The notes under the pieces: generated by a model
Told to the model about the DNA's origin: nothing
What the model saw: only the letters and a program-made list of their open reading frames with translations
Databases searched by the model: none
Assembly (NCBI GenBank): GCA_002694345.1
Contig: NZLV01000126.1
Span: 1-7,892, forward strand
DNA from: Maricaulis sp.
GTDB lineage: Bacteria > Pseudomonadota > Alphaproteobacteria > Caulobacterales > Maricaulaceae
Direction of reading: 5' to 3'
Length of the DNA stretch: 7,892 bases
Program-made: the position numbers and the translations under genes
In this document: positions 1 to 6,038 of the stretch, piece after piece
Numbering within the stretch: position 1 is the stretch's first letter
Layout: each line of letters begins with the position of its first letter

Positions 1-1000
1 GCTCGGTCGGCAGGGCCTGCAGGGCCGTGGTGCGCAGCAGCGGGAATTCCGAATAGAGCTGGGCATTCAGCAGGGTCGCCATGGATGAGGAGATCTGCTG
101 CCAGTGATCGCCATCCGCCCGTGCGGCCGCGCGCTGGACCAGGGAGATCCGGCCATAGGAGCGGCGGAAGCATTCCAGGACGAGGTCATCCTTGGCTTCC
201 AGATGGTGATAGAAGCTGCCCTTGGTGACATTCAGTTCCGAGGCGATCTGTTCGACCGAGGCGCCGCGATAGCCGCGCTCATTGATCAGGAAAGTGGCGG
301 CGCGGGCGAAATTGCCCGGCATGCCTTCAATCCCGACCTTCAGCGAGCTCTCGTCGATCTGCAGCAGTCGCGGCGACCAGCCGGAGTCCGCCTTGGCAAA
401 CCCGGTCTCGAAAATCTCGATCATGCGATTGCAGACGCGGTCATAGTCGCCGGTCGAATACTGCGAGATCCAGGCTGGCAGCCAGAACATGTTCTGGACC
501 AGGACGTGGGCGCGGATCGTGCCGAGCGTCTTCTCGGTCTCCGTCTTGGGCGGATCGAAGAAGGTCCGCAGCTTGCGGAACACCTCGATATAGCGCTGCG
601 TCAGATCGGAATTGAACGGCTCGTTCAGGGCGCGAATGTCGGAAATGAAGGCGATCGGCCGGGCATTATCCGTGGCAATCGAGGCCTGCAGATTGAAGGT
701 CAGCCGGATATAGCGGGCAATCCGTTCGCGCGGATCCTTCCCCTGGCTGGCTTCCTCCACCAGCGCTTCGATCCGCTGCAGCGAGCGTTCCATCACCGCT
801 GCGGCGAGCAATTCCTTGCGCTTGAAATAATAGGTGATGCTGGTCGTGTTGAGGTCGACCAGTTGCGCGACGTCGACGAAAGTCATGCCGCGCACGCCGT
901 GCCGGTTTATGAGCAGGGCCGCCGCATCCAGGATGCGCTCCCGCTTCTCCTGGAAGCGGCGCGTCTTCGCATTGTCCGCGGTTTTTGGTGTCGCAATCAT
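1..1000 (-). CDS. Tandem double-domain TetR/AcrR-family transcriptional regulator (3' end cut by window edge)
   Basis: This is a predicted DNA-binding regulator, probably a ligand-responsive repressor of the divergent operon that starts at 1268. The reading frame stays open from the ATG at 1000 to the window edge, giving 333 visible residues. The ATG is fixed as the start by an in-frame TAA 12 bases upstream. Two TetR N-terminal helix-turn-helix domains are visible. The first is at about residues 22-68, with recognition region TTSITYYFKRKEL. The second is at about 231-277, with recognition region NVTKGSFYHHLEAKDDL. Residues 75-205 between them are helical-looking and the right size for a TetR ligand-binding domain. 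The second ligand domain runs off the window. An ordinary TetR protein is about 190-220 residues with one such domain, so this is a fusion or internal duplication. No clear Shine-Dalgarno sequence precedes the ATG. The family call is firm; the target operon and the ligand are inferred. Confidence 0.93.
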   Translation of the reverse strand, partial: MIATPKTADNAKTRRFQEKRERILDAAALLINRHGVRGMTFVDVAQLVDLNTTSITYYFKRKELLAAAVMERSLQRIEALVEEASQGKDPRERIARYIRLTFNLQASIATDNARPIAFISDIRALNEPFNSDLTQRYIEVFRKLRTFFDPPKTETEKTLGTIRAHVLVQNMFWLPAWISQYSTGDYDRVCNRMIEIFETGFAKADSGWSPRLLQIDESSLKVGIEGMPGNFARAATFLINERGYRGASVEQIASELNVTKGSFYHHLEAKDDLVLECFRRSYGRISLVQRAAARADGDHWQQISSSMATLLNAQLYSEFPLLRTTALQALPTE

Positions 1001-1024
1001 ATCATTCGCTTAGCAGAGTTCGAG

Positions 1025-1040
1025 GTGACGGTCACGTCAA
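1025..1040 (-). promoter_or_regulatory. Candidate operator palindrome overlapping a TTGACG box of the TetR gene
   Basis: GTGAC-G-GTCAC at 1025-1035 is a perfect 5-base-arm palindrome. TGACG (1026-1030) with CGTCA (1035-1039) forms a second, overlapping one. Read on the minus strand, 1040-1035 is TTGACG, a good -35 hexamer. The best -10 candidates (TGCTAA or CTGCTA, about 18-19 bases downstream) are weak. They would start transcription almost at the ATG at 1000, giving a near-leaderless message, which fits the missing Shine-Dalgarno sequence. A palindrome over the -35 box is a typical place for TetR autoregulation. The palindrome is directly visible; its role is inferred. Confidence 0.35.
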
Positions 1041-1149
1041 CTGAGAACTGTTCTAGCCTATTCCATGAATTCGGCATCATAGCAGAAACGGTATGGAAAT
1101 CTCCCCTCACGAAAAGTTTCTCGCAACGACCTGAGTTTCTATGTTTTTC

Positions 1150-1191
1150 AACGATCAACTGCGCATGTGCAGCATGCCGGATCTGATCGTT
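1150..1191. repeat. Spaced inverted repeat AACGATCA / TGATCGTT around a CATGC-rich core
   Basis: AACGATCA at 1150-1157 is perfectly complementary to TGATCGTT at 1184-1191, with 26 bases between. The spacer contains the near-palindrome CTGCGCA/TGTGCAG (1159-1172, one mismatch between arms) and then GCATGCC. This may be an operator for the neighbouring double-TetR regulator or simply a cruciform-capable repeat. It lies about 77-118 bases upstream of the operon start codon. Its function is not known. Confidence 0.4.
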
Positions 1192-1206
1192 TACCGAGGA
1201 AAGGGT

Positions 1207-1215
1207 ATGCTGTAG
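1207..1215 (+). other. Possible two-codon leader ORF (ATG CTG TAG)
   Basis: ATG-CTG-TAG at 1207-1215 is preceded by a purine-rich GAGGAAAGG (1196-1204) that could act as a Shine-Dalgarno sequence. A ribosome starting here would sit on the upstream stem of the leader and free or block the downstream one. It is far too short for coding statistics, so only its placement argues for it. It could be chance. Confidence 0.2.
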
Positions 1216-1252
1216 CCTTCCTCCTCACATGCCGCACATGCGAACAGGATGC

Positions 1253-1260
1253 GAGGAGGA
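1253..1260 (+). promoter_or_regulatory. Ribosome binding site GAGGAGGA that decides the phosphotransferase start
   Basis: GAGGAGGA ends 7 bases before the ATG at 1268, an ideal spacing. This selects 1268 over the in-frame ATGs at 1229 and 1238, which have no such site. An out-of-frame ATG-GGG-TAA at 1260-1268 overlaps the true start as TAATG. Confidence 0.8.
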
Positions 1261-1267
1261 TGGGGTA

Positions 1268-2317
1268 ATGGGATCGGACGCTGCTGCCTTGAGCCGGGCC
1301 GAGGATATTGATCTGGGCAGGCTGGAAGCCTGGCTGACCAGCCGGATCGAGGGCTTTTCCGGACCGGTCTCCCTGCACAAATTCCCCGGCGGCCAGTCCA
1401 ATCCGACCTATCGTCTCGATGCCGGTGCGTCCCGCTATGTCCTGCGCCGCAAACCCTTCGGTCCGATCCTGCCCTCCGCCCATGCGGTTGACCGGGAATA
1501 CAAGCTGATTTCGGCACTGCACCCGACCGGCTTCCCCGTCGCCCGGCCCTACGTCCTGTGCGAGGACGATGGCGTCATCGGTTCGATGTTCTACGTGATG
1601 GAAATGGTCGAGGGGCGCTCGCTCGCCAATGGTCTCCTGCCGGATGAAACCCCGCAGGCCCGGACCGAGATGTACCGCAATCTCGTCTCCACCCTGGCCC
1701 AGCTGCACAATATCGACCATGAGGCGATCGGTCTGGGCGATTACGGCCGCCCGGGCAATTTCTTCGTCCGCCAGGTTGGGCGTTGGACCAAACAATACCG
1801 CGCTTCCGAAACCGATCATGTTCCCGAGGTCGAAAACCTGATCGCCTACCTGCCGGACACGGTGCCGGAGCAGGAACGCGTCTCCATCATCCATGGCGAT
1901 TACCGCATCGACAATGCCATGTTCGCGCCGGACGGCACGGATATCCGCGCCGTTCTGGACTGGGAATTGTCGACCCTGGGCGATCCGCTCGCCGATTTCA
2001 CCTATCTGGCCATGCAATGGTCCCTGCCGTCCGGCCAGGGGGCCGGTCTTGCCGGCGTGGACCATGCGGCAACGGGCATTCCGACGCTGGATGAGATGGT
2101 GGGTCTGTATTGCGAGCTGACCGGTCGTTCCGGTGTGCCCCAGCTGGAATGGTATTTCGCCTACAATCTGTTCCGCCTGGTCGGCATCTGCCAGGGCATC
2201 AAGAAGCGCATCATCGACGGCAATGCCTCCAGCGACCAGGCCGAGGCCGCCGCGGCCCGCGTCGTGCCGCTGGCCCAGGCCGCCTGGGAGTTCGCCCGTC
2301 AGGCCGGTGCCAAGTAA
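1268..2317 (+). CDS. Phosphotransferase family protein (APH-fold, ACAD10/11-type)
   Basis: The 349-residue protein has the aminoglycoside-phosphotransferase/choline-kinase fold and should move a phosphate from ATP onto a small hydroxylated substrate in the cytoplasm. Visible motifs in order are the glycine-rich GGQSNPTY (41-48), VLRRKP (58-63) with the likely ATP-contacting basic residues, the Brenner motif HGDYRIDN (209-216) with catalytic Asp211 and metal-binding Asn216, and LDWE (230-233) with the metal-binding Asp231. Length and motif spacing match the bacterial proteins related to the kinase part of ACAD10/ACAD11. In animals those kinases phosphorylate 4-hydroxyacyl-CoA so that the hydroxyl can be removed. 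Whether this protein does the same is inference. It is the first gene of the operon, 41 bases before the next start. It is unlikely to be a drug-resistance enzyme given its pathway neighbours. Confidence 0.93.
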   Translation: MGSDAAALSRAEDIDLGRLEAWLTSRIEGFSGPVSLHKFPGGQSNPTYRLDAGASRYVLRRKPFGPILPSAHAVDREYKLISALHPTGFPVARPYVLCEDDGVIGSMFYVMEMVEGRSLANGLLPDETPQARTEMYRNLVSTLAQLHNIDHEAIGLGDYGRPGNFFVRQVGRWTKQYRASETDHVPEVENLIAYLPDTVPEQERVSIIHGDYRIDNAMFAPDGTDIRAVLDWELSTLGDPLADFTYLAMQWSLPSGQGAGLAGVDHAATGIPTLDEMVGLYCELTGRSGVPQLEWYFAYNLFRLVGICQGIKKRIIDGNASSDQAEAAAARVVPLAQAAWEFARQAGAK

Positions 2318-2358
2318 CACCAGACATCAAAACGATAAAATCGATAGGGGAGAGCTCC

Positions 2359-3120
2359 ATGTCCTTGTTCAGCCTTGAAGGCCGTACCGCCATCATCACC
2401 GGCTCCTCGCGCGGGATTGGCCGCGCCATCGCCGAGCAGTTTGCGGCCCATGGCGGCAATGTCGTGATCTCCAGCCGCAAGGGCCCGGTGTGTGAAGAGG
2501 TCGCGGACGCGATCAATGAAAAAGGCCAGGGCAAGGCCATCCCCATCCCGGCCAGCATTTCCGAGAAGGAAGCGCTGGAAGCTCTCGTGGCCAAGACGCG
2601 CGAAGCTTTCGGCAAGGTCGACATCTGCGTCTGCAACGCCGCGACCAACCCCTATTACGGGCCGATTTCCGGCGTGTCCGACGAGCAGTTCCGCAAGATC
2701 CTCGACAACAACATCCTGTCCAATCACTGGCTGATGCAGATGTGTCTGCCGGACATGATCGAGCAGAAGAAGGGGTCGTTGATCGTGGTGTCCTCGATCG
2801 GCGGCCTGCGCGGCTCGACCACGATCGGGGCGTACAATGTGTCCAAGGCGGCCGATTTTCAGTTGGCGCGCAATTACGCCGTTGAATACGGCCAGCACAA
2901 TGTCCGCACCAATTGCATTGCGCCGGGCCTGATCCGCACCGATTTCGCCAAGGCGCTGTGGGACAACCCGGCGGCCGAGAAGGCCTTTAATTCCAACCAC
3001 CCCATGCGCCGTATCGGTCTGCCCGAGGAATTGGCCGGCGCGGCGGTCTTCTTGGCGTCCGATGCCGGTTCCTATGTCAACGGCCAGATGATCGTCGTTG
3101 ATGGCGGGACCACGATATGA
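2359..3120 (+). CDS. Short-chain dehydrogenase/reductase, classical type, NADP-like
   Basis: This 253-residue classical SDR interconverts a hydroxyl and a carbonyl group using a nicotinamide cofactor. It has the TGSSRGIG cofactor loop (14-21), NAAT (93-96), Asn118, Ser146, Tyr159 and Lys163 (YNVSK), the full catalytic tetrad. PGLIRTDF (189-196) and the C-terminal VDGG (247-250) are also typical. The second beta strand ends in SSRK (38-41), with no acidic residue and an arginine, which usually indicates NADP(H). The start is supported by AGGGGAG (2346-2352), 6 bases before the ATG. The stop overlaps the next start as ATGA. The 41 bases before it are AT-rich and include TAAAAT (2336-2341), but no matching -35 is seen, so it is probably transcribed from upstream. 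Substrate unknown. Confidence 0.95.
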   Translation: MSLFSLEGRTAIITGSSRGIGRAIAEQFAAHGGNVVISSRKGPVCEEVADAINEKGQGKAIPIPASISEKEALEALVAKTREAFGKVDICVCNAATNPYYGPISGVSDEQFRKILDNNILSNHWLMQMCLPDMIEQKKGSLIVVSSIGGLRGSTTIGAYNVSKAADFQLARNYAVEYGQHNVRTNCIAPGLIRTDFAKALWDNPAAEKAFNSNHPMRRIGLPEELAGAAVFLASDAGSYVNGQMIVVDGGTTI

Positions 3121-3953
3121 CCGGTGTCGCGATGAGCCTGGAGGGCAAGACCGCGCTGATCACCGGCGCCGCCTCGGGCATTGGCCGGGCCGCCAGCCTG
3201 ATGTTCGCCGAGGCCGGTGCGCGTGTACTCGCCTGTGACCTTTCCGAAGGCGTGACGGAGACCGTTGCCGCCATCAAGGACGCGGGCGGAAAGGCTGAGG
3301 CCCTGCAAATGGACGCCGGTTCGGAAGCCGACGTCATTGCCGCCGTGACGAAGGCCGCCGAGACGTTCGGCGGGCTGGATGTCGTGTTTGCCAATGCCGG
3401 GATCACCGGCGGGGTCCGCGATTTCTTCGATGGCACGCCGGAGGTCTGGGCCGAAGTCCTGCGGGTCAATCTGATCGGTCCCTTCCTGGCCATCAAGCAT
3501 GGCGCTCCGGAAATCATGAAGCGGGGCGGGGGTTCCATCATCTGCACCGCCTCGGTCGCCGGGCTGCGCTTTGGCGCCGGTCCGGCCCAGTACTCCGCCT
3601 CCAAGGCGGGCGTGATCAACGTCGTCCAGACCGCTTGCCAGAGCCTGGCCGGAACCGGGGTGCGCGTGAATGCGGTTTGTCCCGGGCTGACCGAGACCGG
3701 CATGACCGGCTGGGCTTTCCAGGCGGCCCGCGCGGCCGGCAAGGAACACAAGATCGGCCAGCTCAATCCGCTGCGCCGTGGCGGCCAGCCGGAGGAGATC
3801 GCGTCGATGGCGCTCTTCCTGGCGTCTGATGCCGCGTCCTATCTGAATGGACAGGCTATCTGCGTGGATGGCGGACTGTCATCCTCCCACCCGGTCGCCC
3901 ACACCACCGTGCGCGATGTCGAGGACAGCCTGAAGAAGGTGAGAGACGAATGA
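3117..3953 (+). CDS. Short-chain dehydrogenase/reductase, classical type, NAD-like
   Basis: This 278-residue classical SDR is paralogous to the preceding gene but clearly diverged. It has TGAASGIG (16-23), NAGI (93-96), Asn118, Ser146, Tyr159 and Lys163 (YSASK), and a C-terminal VDGG (250-253). Asp41 at the end of the second beta strand (ACDLS) indicates NAD(H) preference, opposite to its neighbour. About 25 residues follow the VDGG motif, a charged tail longer than in the first SDR. The chosen start at 3117 overlaps the previous stop by 4 bases (ATGA), pointing to coupled translation. An ATG at 3132 (protein then beginning MSLEGK) is a credible alternative, since neither start has a strong Shine-Dalgarno sequence. 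The stop again overlaps the next start as ATGA. Confidence 0.94.
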   Translation: MTGVAMSLEGKTALITGAASGIGRAASLMFAEAGARVLACDLSEGVTETVAAIKDAGGKAEALQMDAGSEADVIAAVTKAAETFGGLDVVFANAGITGGVRDFFDGTPEVWAEVLRVNLIGPFLAIKHGAPEIMKRGGGSIICTASVAGLRFGAGPAQYSASKAGVINVVQTACQSLAGTGVRVNAVCPGLTETGMTGWAFQAARAAGKEHKIGQLNPLRRGGQPEEIASMALFLASDAASYLNGQAICVDGGLSSSHPVAHTTVRDVEDSLKKVRDE

Positions 3954-4237
3954 GTGTCTATGTGATCGCGATGCTGAACTTCACCGATGAGGCCCGCTAC
4001 CGCACTTACCAGGCAGCCGCCACCAAGCTTTTCATGGAGCGGCGCATTCAGGTTCTGGCCGCTGACGAGGCGCCCGTCATGCTCGAGGGCGAGGGGGCGC
4101 TGGACAAGGTGGTCGTCATGAAGTTCGCCGACGAGGCCGAGGCCCGCGACTTCCTGGAAGGCCCGGACTACCAGGCCATTCCCACAGATCGCTGGGCCGG
4201 CGCCAAGACCACATCCGTCCTGATCAAGGGGTTCTGA
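3950..4237 (+). CDS. DUF1330 family protein
   Basis: This 95-residue protein matches the DUF1330 pattern, a small ferredoxin-like (dimeric alpha/beta-barrel) fold. It has an N-terminal YVIAMLNFTDEARYRTY strand-helix, a central strand KVVVMKFADEAEARDFL, and GPDYQAI near the C-terminus, the family's usual (S/P)xxYQ segment. Related folds act as small-molecule-binding subunits or simple oxygenases and isomerases, but the biochemical role of DUF1330 is not established. The ATG overlaps the previous stop (ATGA), and AAGGTGA (3936-3942) sits 7 bases upstream of the start. Its place inside a redox operon suggests that it handles a pathway intermediate. That is inference only. Confidence 0.87.
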   Translation: MSVYVIAMLNFTDEARYRTYQAAATKLFMERRIQVLAADEAPVMLEGEGALDKVVVMKFADEAEARDFLEGPDYQAIPTDRWAGAKTTSVLIKGF

Positions 4238-4239
4238 CC

Positions 4240-5187
4240 ATGCAATACCGGAAACTCGGCGACAGTGATCTCAACGTGTCCGAAATCGCCCTGGGGACCT
4301 GGCTGACCTTCGGGGTCGGCATTGAACGGGACCAGGCCATCGCCAGCATCGACAAGGCGTTCGACCTCGGGATCAATTTCATCGACACGGCGAATGTCTA
4401 TGGTGTCGGCGCGGCGGAAAGCTTGCTGGGTGAGGCCCTCAAGGACCGCCAGCGTGACAGCTATATCCTGGGCACCAAGGTCTTCTTCCCGATGCAGGGC
4501 GGAGAGAGCGGCCTGTCCAAGGCCCAGATCGAGAAACAGCTCGATGCTTCGCTGAAACGCCTCGGCACCGATTATATCGATCTCTACCAGTGCCATCGCT
4601 ACGACAAGAATACGCCGCTGGAAGAAACCATGGAGGCCCTCAGTGCCGCCGTGAAATCCGGCAAGGTGCGCTATCTCGGCTTCTCCGAGTGGTCGCCGGC
4701 GAATATCCAGGACTCGCTGGATCTGCCGGGCGTGGAGAAATTCGTCTCCAGCCAGCCGCAATATTCCCTGCTCTGGCGCCGTCCCGAGGAGAAGGTCATT
4801 CCCCTGTGCGCCGGGAACGGGATCTCGCAAGTGGTCTGGTCGCCGCTGGCCCAGGGGGTCCTGTCCGGCAAATACGTGCCGGGCCAGCCCCTTCCGGATG
4901 ACAGCCGCGCCGCCCAGGACACGATGAACCGTCAAATGGGCCATTGGCTGCGGCCGGAAGTGATCGAGGCGGTTCACGCCATGAAGCCGCTCGCCGAGCA
5001 GGCCGGCGTCACCCTGGCCCAATTCTGTCTGGCCTGGGTGCTGCGCGAGCCGAACGTGGCGGCCGCCATTGTCGGCGTCAGCCGCCCGGAGCAATTGGAA
5101 CAGAATGCTGCGGCGTCGGGTTTGACAATCGACCCGGCTCTGTTTGAACAGGCCGAAGCCCTGGCACAGGAGATACCCGCATCGTGA
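4240..5187 (+). CDS. Aldo/keto reductase (Kv-beta/YghZ-like group)
   Basis: This 315-residue TIM-barrel oxidoreductase is expected to reduce an aldehyde or ketone with NADPH in the cytoplasm. The catalytic tetrad is complete: Asp49 and Tyr54 (FIDTANVYG), Lys80 (LGTK) and His119 (YQCHRYD). SPLAQGVLSGKY (201-212) and GVSRPEQLEQN (279-289) are cofactor-binding loops typical of the Kv-channel beta-subunit-like and YghZ-like members. The length is normal for that group. The start lies 2 bases after the DUF1330 stop and 8 bases after AAGGGG (4226-4231). The stop overlaps the next start as GTGA. The NADPH preference is a family property and was not tested here. Substrate unknown. Confidence 0.95.
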   Translation: MQYRKLGDSDLNVSEIALGTWLTFGVGIERDQAIASIDKAFDLGINFIDTANVYGVGAAESLLGEALKDRQRDSYILGTKVFFPMQGGESGLSKAQIEKQLDASLKRLGTDYIDLYQCHRYDKNTPLEETMEALSAAVKSGKVRYLGFSEWSPANIQDSLDLPGVEKFVSSQPQYSLLWRRPEEKVIPLCAGNGISQVVWSPLAQGVLSGKYVPGQPLPDDSRAAQDTMNRQMGHWLRPEVIEAVHAMKPLAEQAGVTLAQFCLAWVLREPNVAAAIVGVSRPEQLEQNAAASGLTIDPALFEQAEALAQEIPAS

Positions 5188-5963
5188 GTCTGATCGATAT
5201 CCTTGCCGCCGCGGAAACCGGCGAAAACAGCCTGTCCGCGCGGATCCCCGAAACCTGGATGCAGGGGCGCACCGCCTATGGCGGAGTCAGCGCGGCTCTG
5301 GCCCTGGAAGCCGCCCTGCGCTCGCAGGATGATCTGCCGCCCCTGCGGTCGGCCCAGATCGCCTTTGTCGGACCGCTGGCGGGCGAGGTCGAAGTGAAGA
5401 CCGAACTGCTGCGCCGCGGACGCACGGCGGCCTTCATCGAGGCGAGTGTCTATGGCGATGGCAAGCTGGGACTGAAGGCGCTCTTCGTCTTCATGACCGC
5501 GCTGGAATCCACGATCGACTATGCCGCTCCGTCCATCTGCCCGGAAGTGCCCGATTTCGCCGACGCCGTGCCGGCGCCAACCCATCCGGATCCGAAATTC
5601 TTCACCAACAACATGGAATTCCGGCACGCTCTGCCCATCGACAAGCGGCATGAGCCGGACTTCATGCGCTGGGGCCGCCTCAAGGAACGCGAGGGTTTGC
5701 ACCCCATGGTCGAGATGATGGCCATTGGTGACGCCTTGCCGCCCGCGGCCATGGCCCTGTTCGAAAAGCCCGGTCCGATCAGCTCGATGACCTGGCACGT
5801 CAATCTGCTGACCGCGGAACCGGTGACCACGGATGGCTGGTGGTTGACCCGCTCGACCGCCGATCTGGCCCGCGACGGCTCGTCCAGCCAGATCATGCAG
5901 GTCTGGAATGCCGACCGCACTCCGGTGATCACCGGTATGCAGAGCGTCGCGATCTTCGTCTGA
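5184..5963 (+). CDS. Acyl-CoA thioesterase-like protein, double hotdog (TesB-like superfamily)
   Basis: This 259-residue protein looks like a two-hotdog thioesterase that would hydrolyse an acyl-CoA to free acid and CoA. The first hotdog (about 1-110) contains WMQGRTAYGG (25-34), the family's helix with its glycine turn, followed by the strand SAQIAFVGPL. The second (about 145-259) contains GDALPPAA (182-189), with Asp183 in the place of the family's catalytic aspartate, and MTWHVNLL (202-209). The length is typical of the PF13622-type family. The start is GTG at 5184, overlapping the aldo/keto reductase stop by 4 bases, with AGGAGA (5168-5173) 10 bases upstream. It is the last gene of the operon. 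It could be an acyl-CoA-binding protein without strong activity. Confidence 0.9.
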   Translation: MSLIDILAAAETGENSLSARIPETWMQGRTAYGGVSAALALEAALRSQDDLPPLRSAQIAFVGPLAGEVEVKTELLRRGRTAAFIEASVYGDGKLGLKALFVFMTALESTIDYAAPSICPEVPDFADAVPAPTHPDPKFFTNNMEFRHALPIDKRHEPDFMRWGRLKEREGLHPMVEMMAIGDALPPAAMALFEKPGPISSMTWHVNLLTAEPVTTDGWWLTRSTADLARDGSSSQIMQVWNADRTPVITGMQSVAIFV

Positions 5964-5990
5964 TCCGCCGCGGCCATCGCGCAAACAAAA

Positions 5991-6016
5991 ACGGGCGGCC
6001 TTGCGGGGCCGCCCGT
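5991..6016. terminator. Convergent, probably bidirectional intrinsic terminator
   Basis: A perfect 10-base stem, ACGGGCGGCC (5991-6000) with GGCCGCCCGT (6007-6016), encloses a 6-base loop. Read on the minus strand the stem is followed by a T-rich run (TTTTGTTTGC), a textbook terminator for the hydrolase gene whose stop is 22 bases away. On the plus strand the following bases are only CCTGTTTCC, so termination of the six-gene operon there may be weaker. Confidence 0.88.
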
Positions 6017-6038
6017 CCTGTTTCCGGATCGCGTGCGG

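Larger units (their letters stand above)
1196..1260 (+). promoter_or_regulatory. Leader with two mutually exclusive stems around the operon's ribosome binding site
   Basis: TCCTCCTC at 1219-1226 pairs perfectly with GAGGAGGA at 1253-1260, which is the Shine-Dalgarno sequence of the first operon gene, leaving a 26-base loop. The overlapping CCTTCCTC (1216-1223) can instead pair with GAGGAAAGG (1196-1204) with one bulged A and an 11-base loop. The two stems share bases 1219-1223 and cannot form together. The arrangement resembles a sequester/anti-sequester switch that would tune translation. It matters only if transcription begins upstream of 1196. A pyrimidine tract near a purine-rich Shine-Dalgarno sequence can pair by chance, so the regulatory role is speculative. 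Confidence 0.3.
1001..1267. promoter_or_regulatory. Divergent intergenic control region
   Basis: These 267 bases separate the minus-strand regulator from the plus-strand operon, so both promoters should lie here. The region is richer in A and T than the flanking genes. It holds a GTGAC/GTCAC palindrome (1025-1035), an 8-base inverted repeat (1150-1157 with 1184-1191), and a second 8-base inverted repeat that includes the operon's Shine-Dalgarno sequence (1219-1226 with 1253-1260). CATGC-containing words recur: GCATGTG at 1163-1169 and CACATGC at 1226-1232 and 1235-1241. A 7-base direct repeat, AGTTTCT, occurs at 1115-1121 and 1134-1140. I could not find a convincing -35/-10 pair for the plus strand. 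No gene of credible length lies within it. Confidence 0.7.

Noticed and set aside
104..1186. 360-residue open frame on the plus strand opposite the TetR-type regulator
   Set aside because: The minus strand encodes two clear TetR domains here. The plus-strand frame shows no family motif and would run across the intergenic region.
1229..1267. Longer N-terminus for the phosphotransferase, starting at the ATG at 1229 or 1238
   Set aside because: No Shine-Dalgarno sequence precedes these ATGs. The strong GAGGAGGA is correctly spaced for 1268 and would itself be inside the coding region of the longer version.
1268..2317. Aminoglycoside resistance gene
   Set aside because: The fold is shared, but the motifs and operon context match the ACAD10/11-like metabolic group, and no resistance or mobile genes are nearby.
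1148..2320. 390-residue open frame on the minus strand opposite the phosphotransferase
   Set aside because: It lies antisense to a gene with intact kinase motifs. High-GC codon bias produces long antisense frames, and its translation shows no recognisable domain.
2110..2358. Extended start of the first SDR inside the phosphotransferase gene
   Set aside because: The added residues are out-of-frame translation of the kinase gene. The ATG at 2359 has a good ribosome site and gives a standard SDR N-terminus.
2318..2358. Internal promoter before the first SDR (TAAAAT at 2336-2341)
   Set aside because: The -10-like hexamer has no -35 partner at a suitable distance, and AT-rich ribosome-site spacers are common.
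4168..5984. Long minus-strand frames (4168-5094 and 4974-5984) opposite the aldo/keto reductase and thioesterase
   Set aside because: They are antisense to genes with complete catalytic motifs and show low-complexity Gly/Arg/Asp-rich translations typical of shadow frames.
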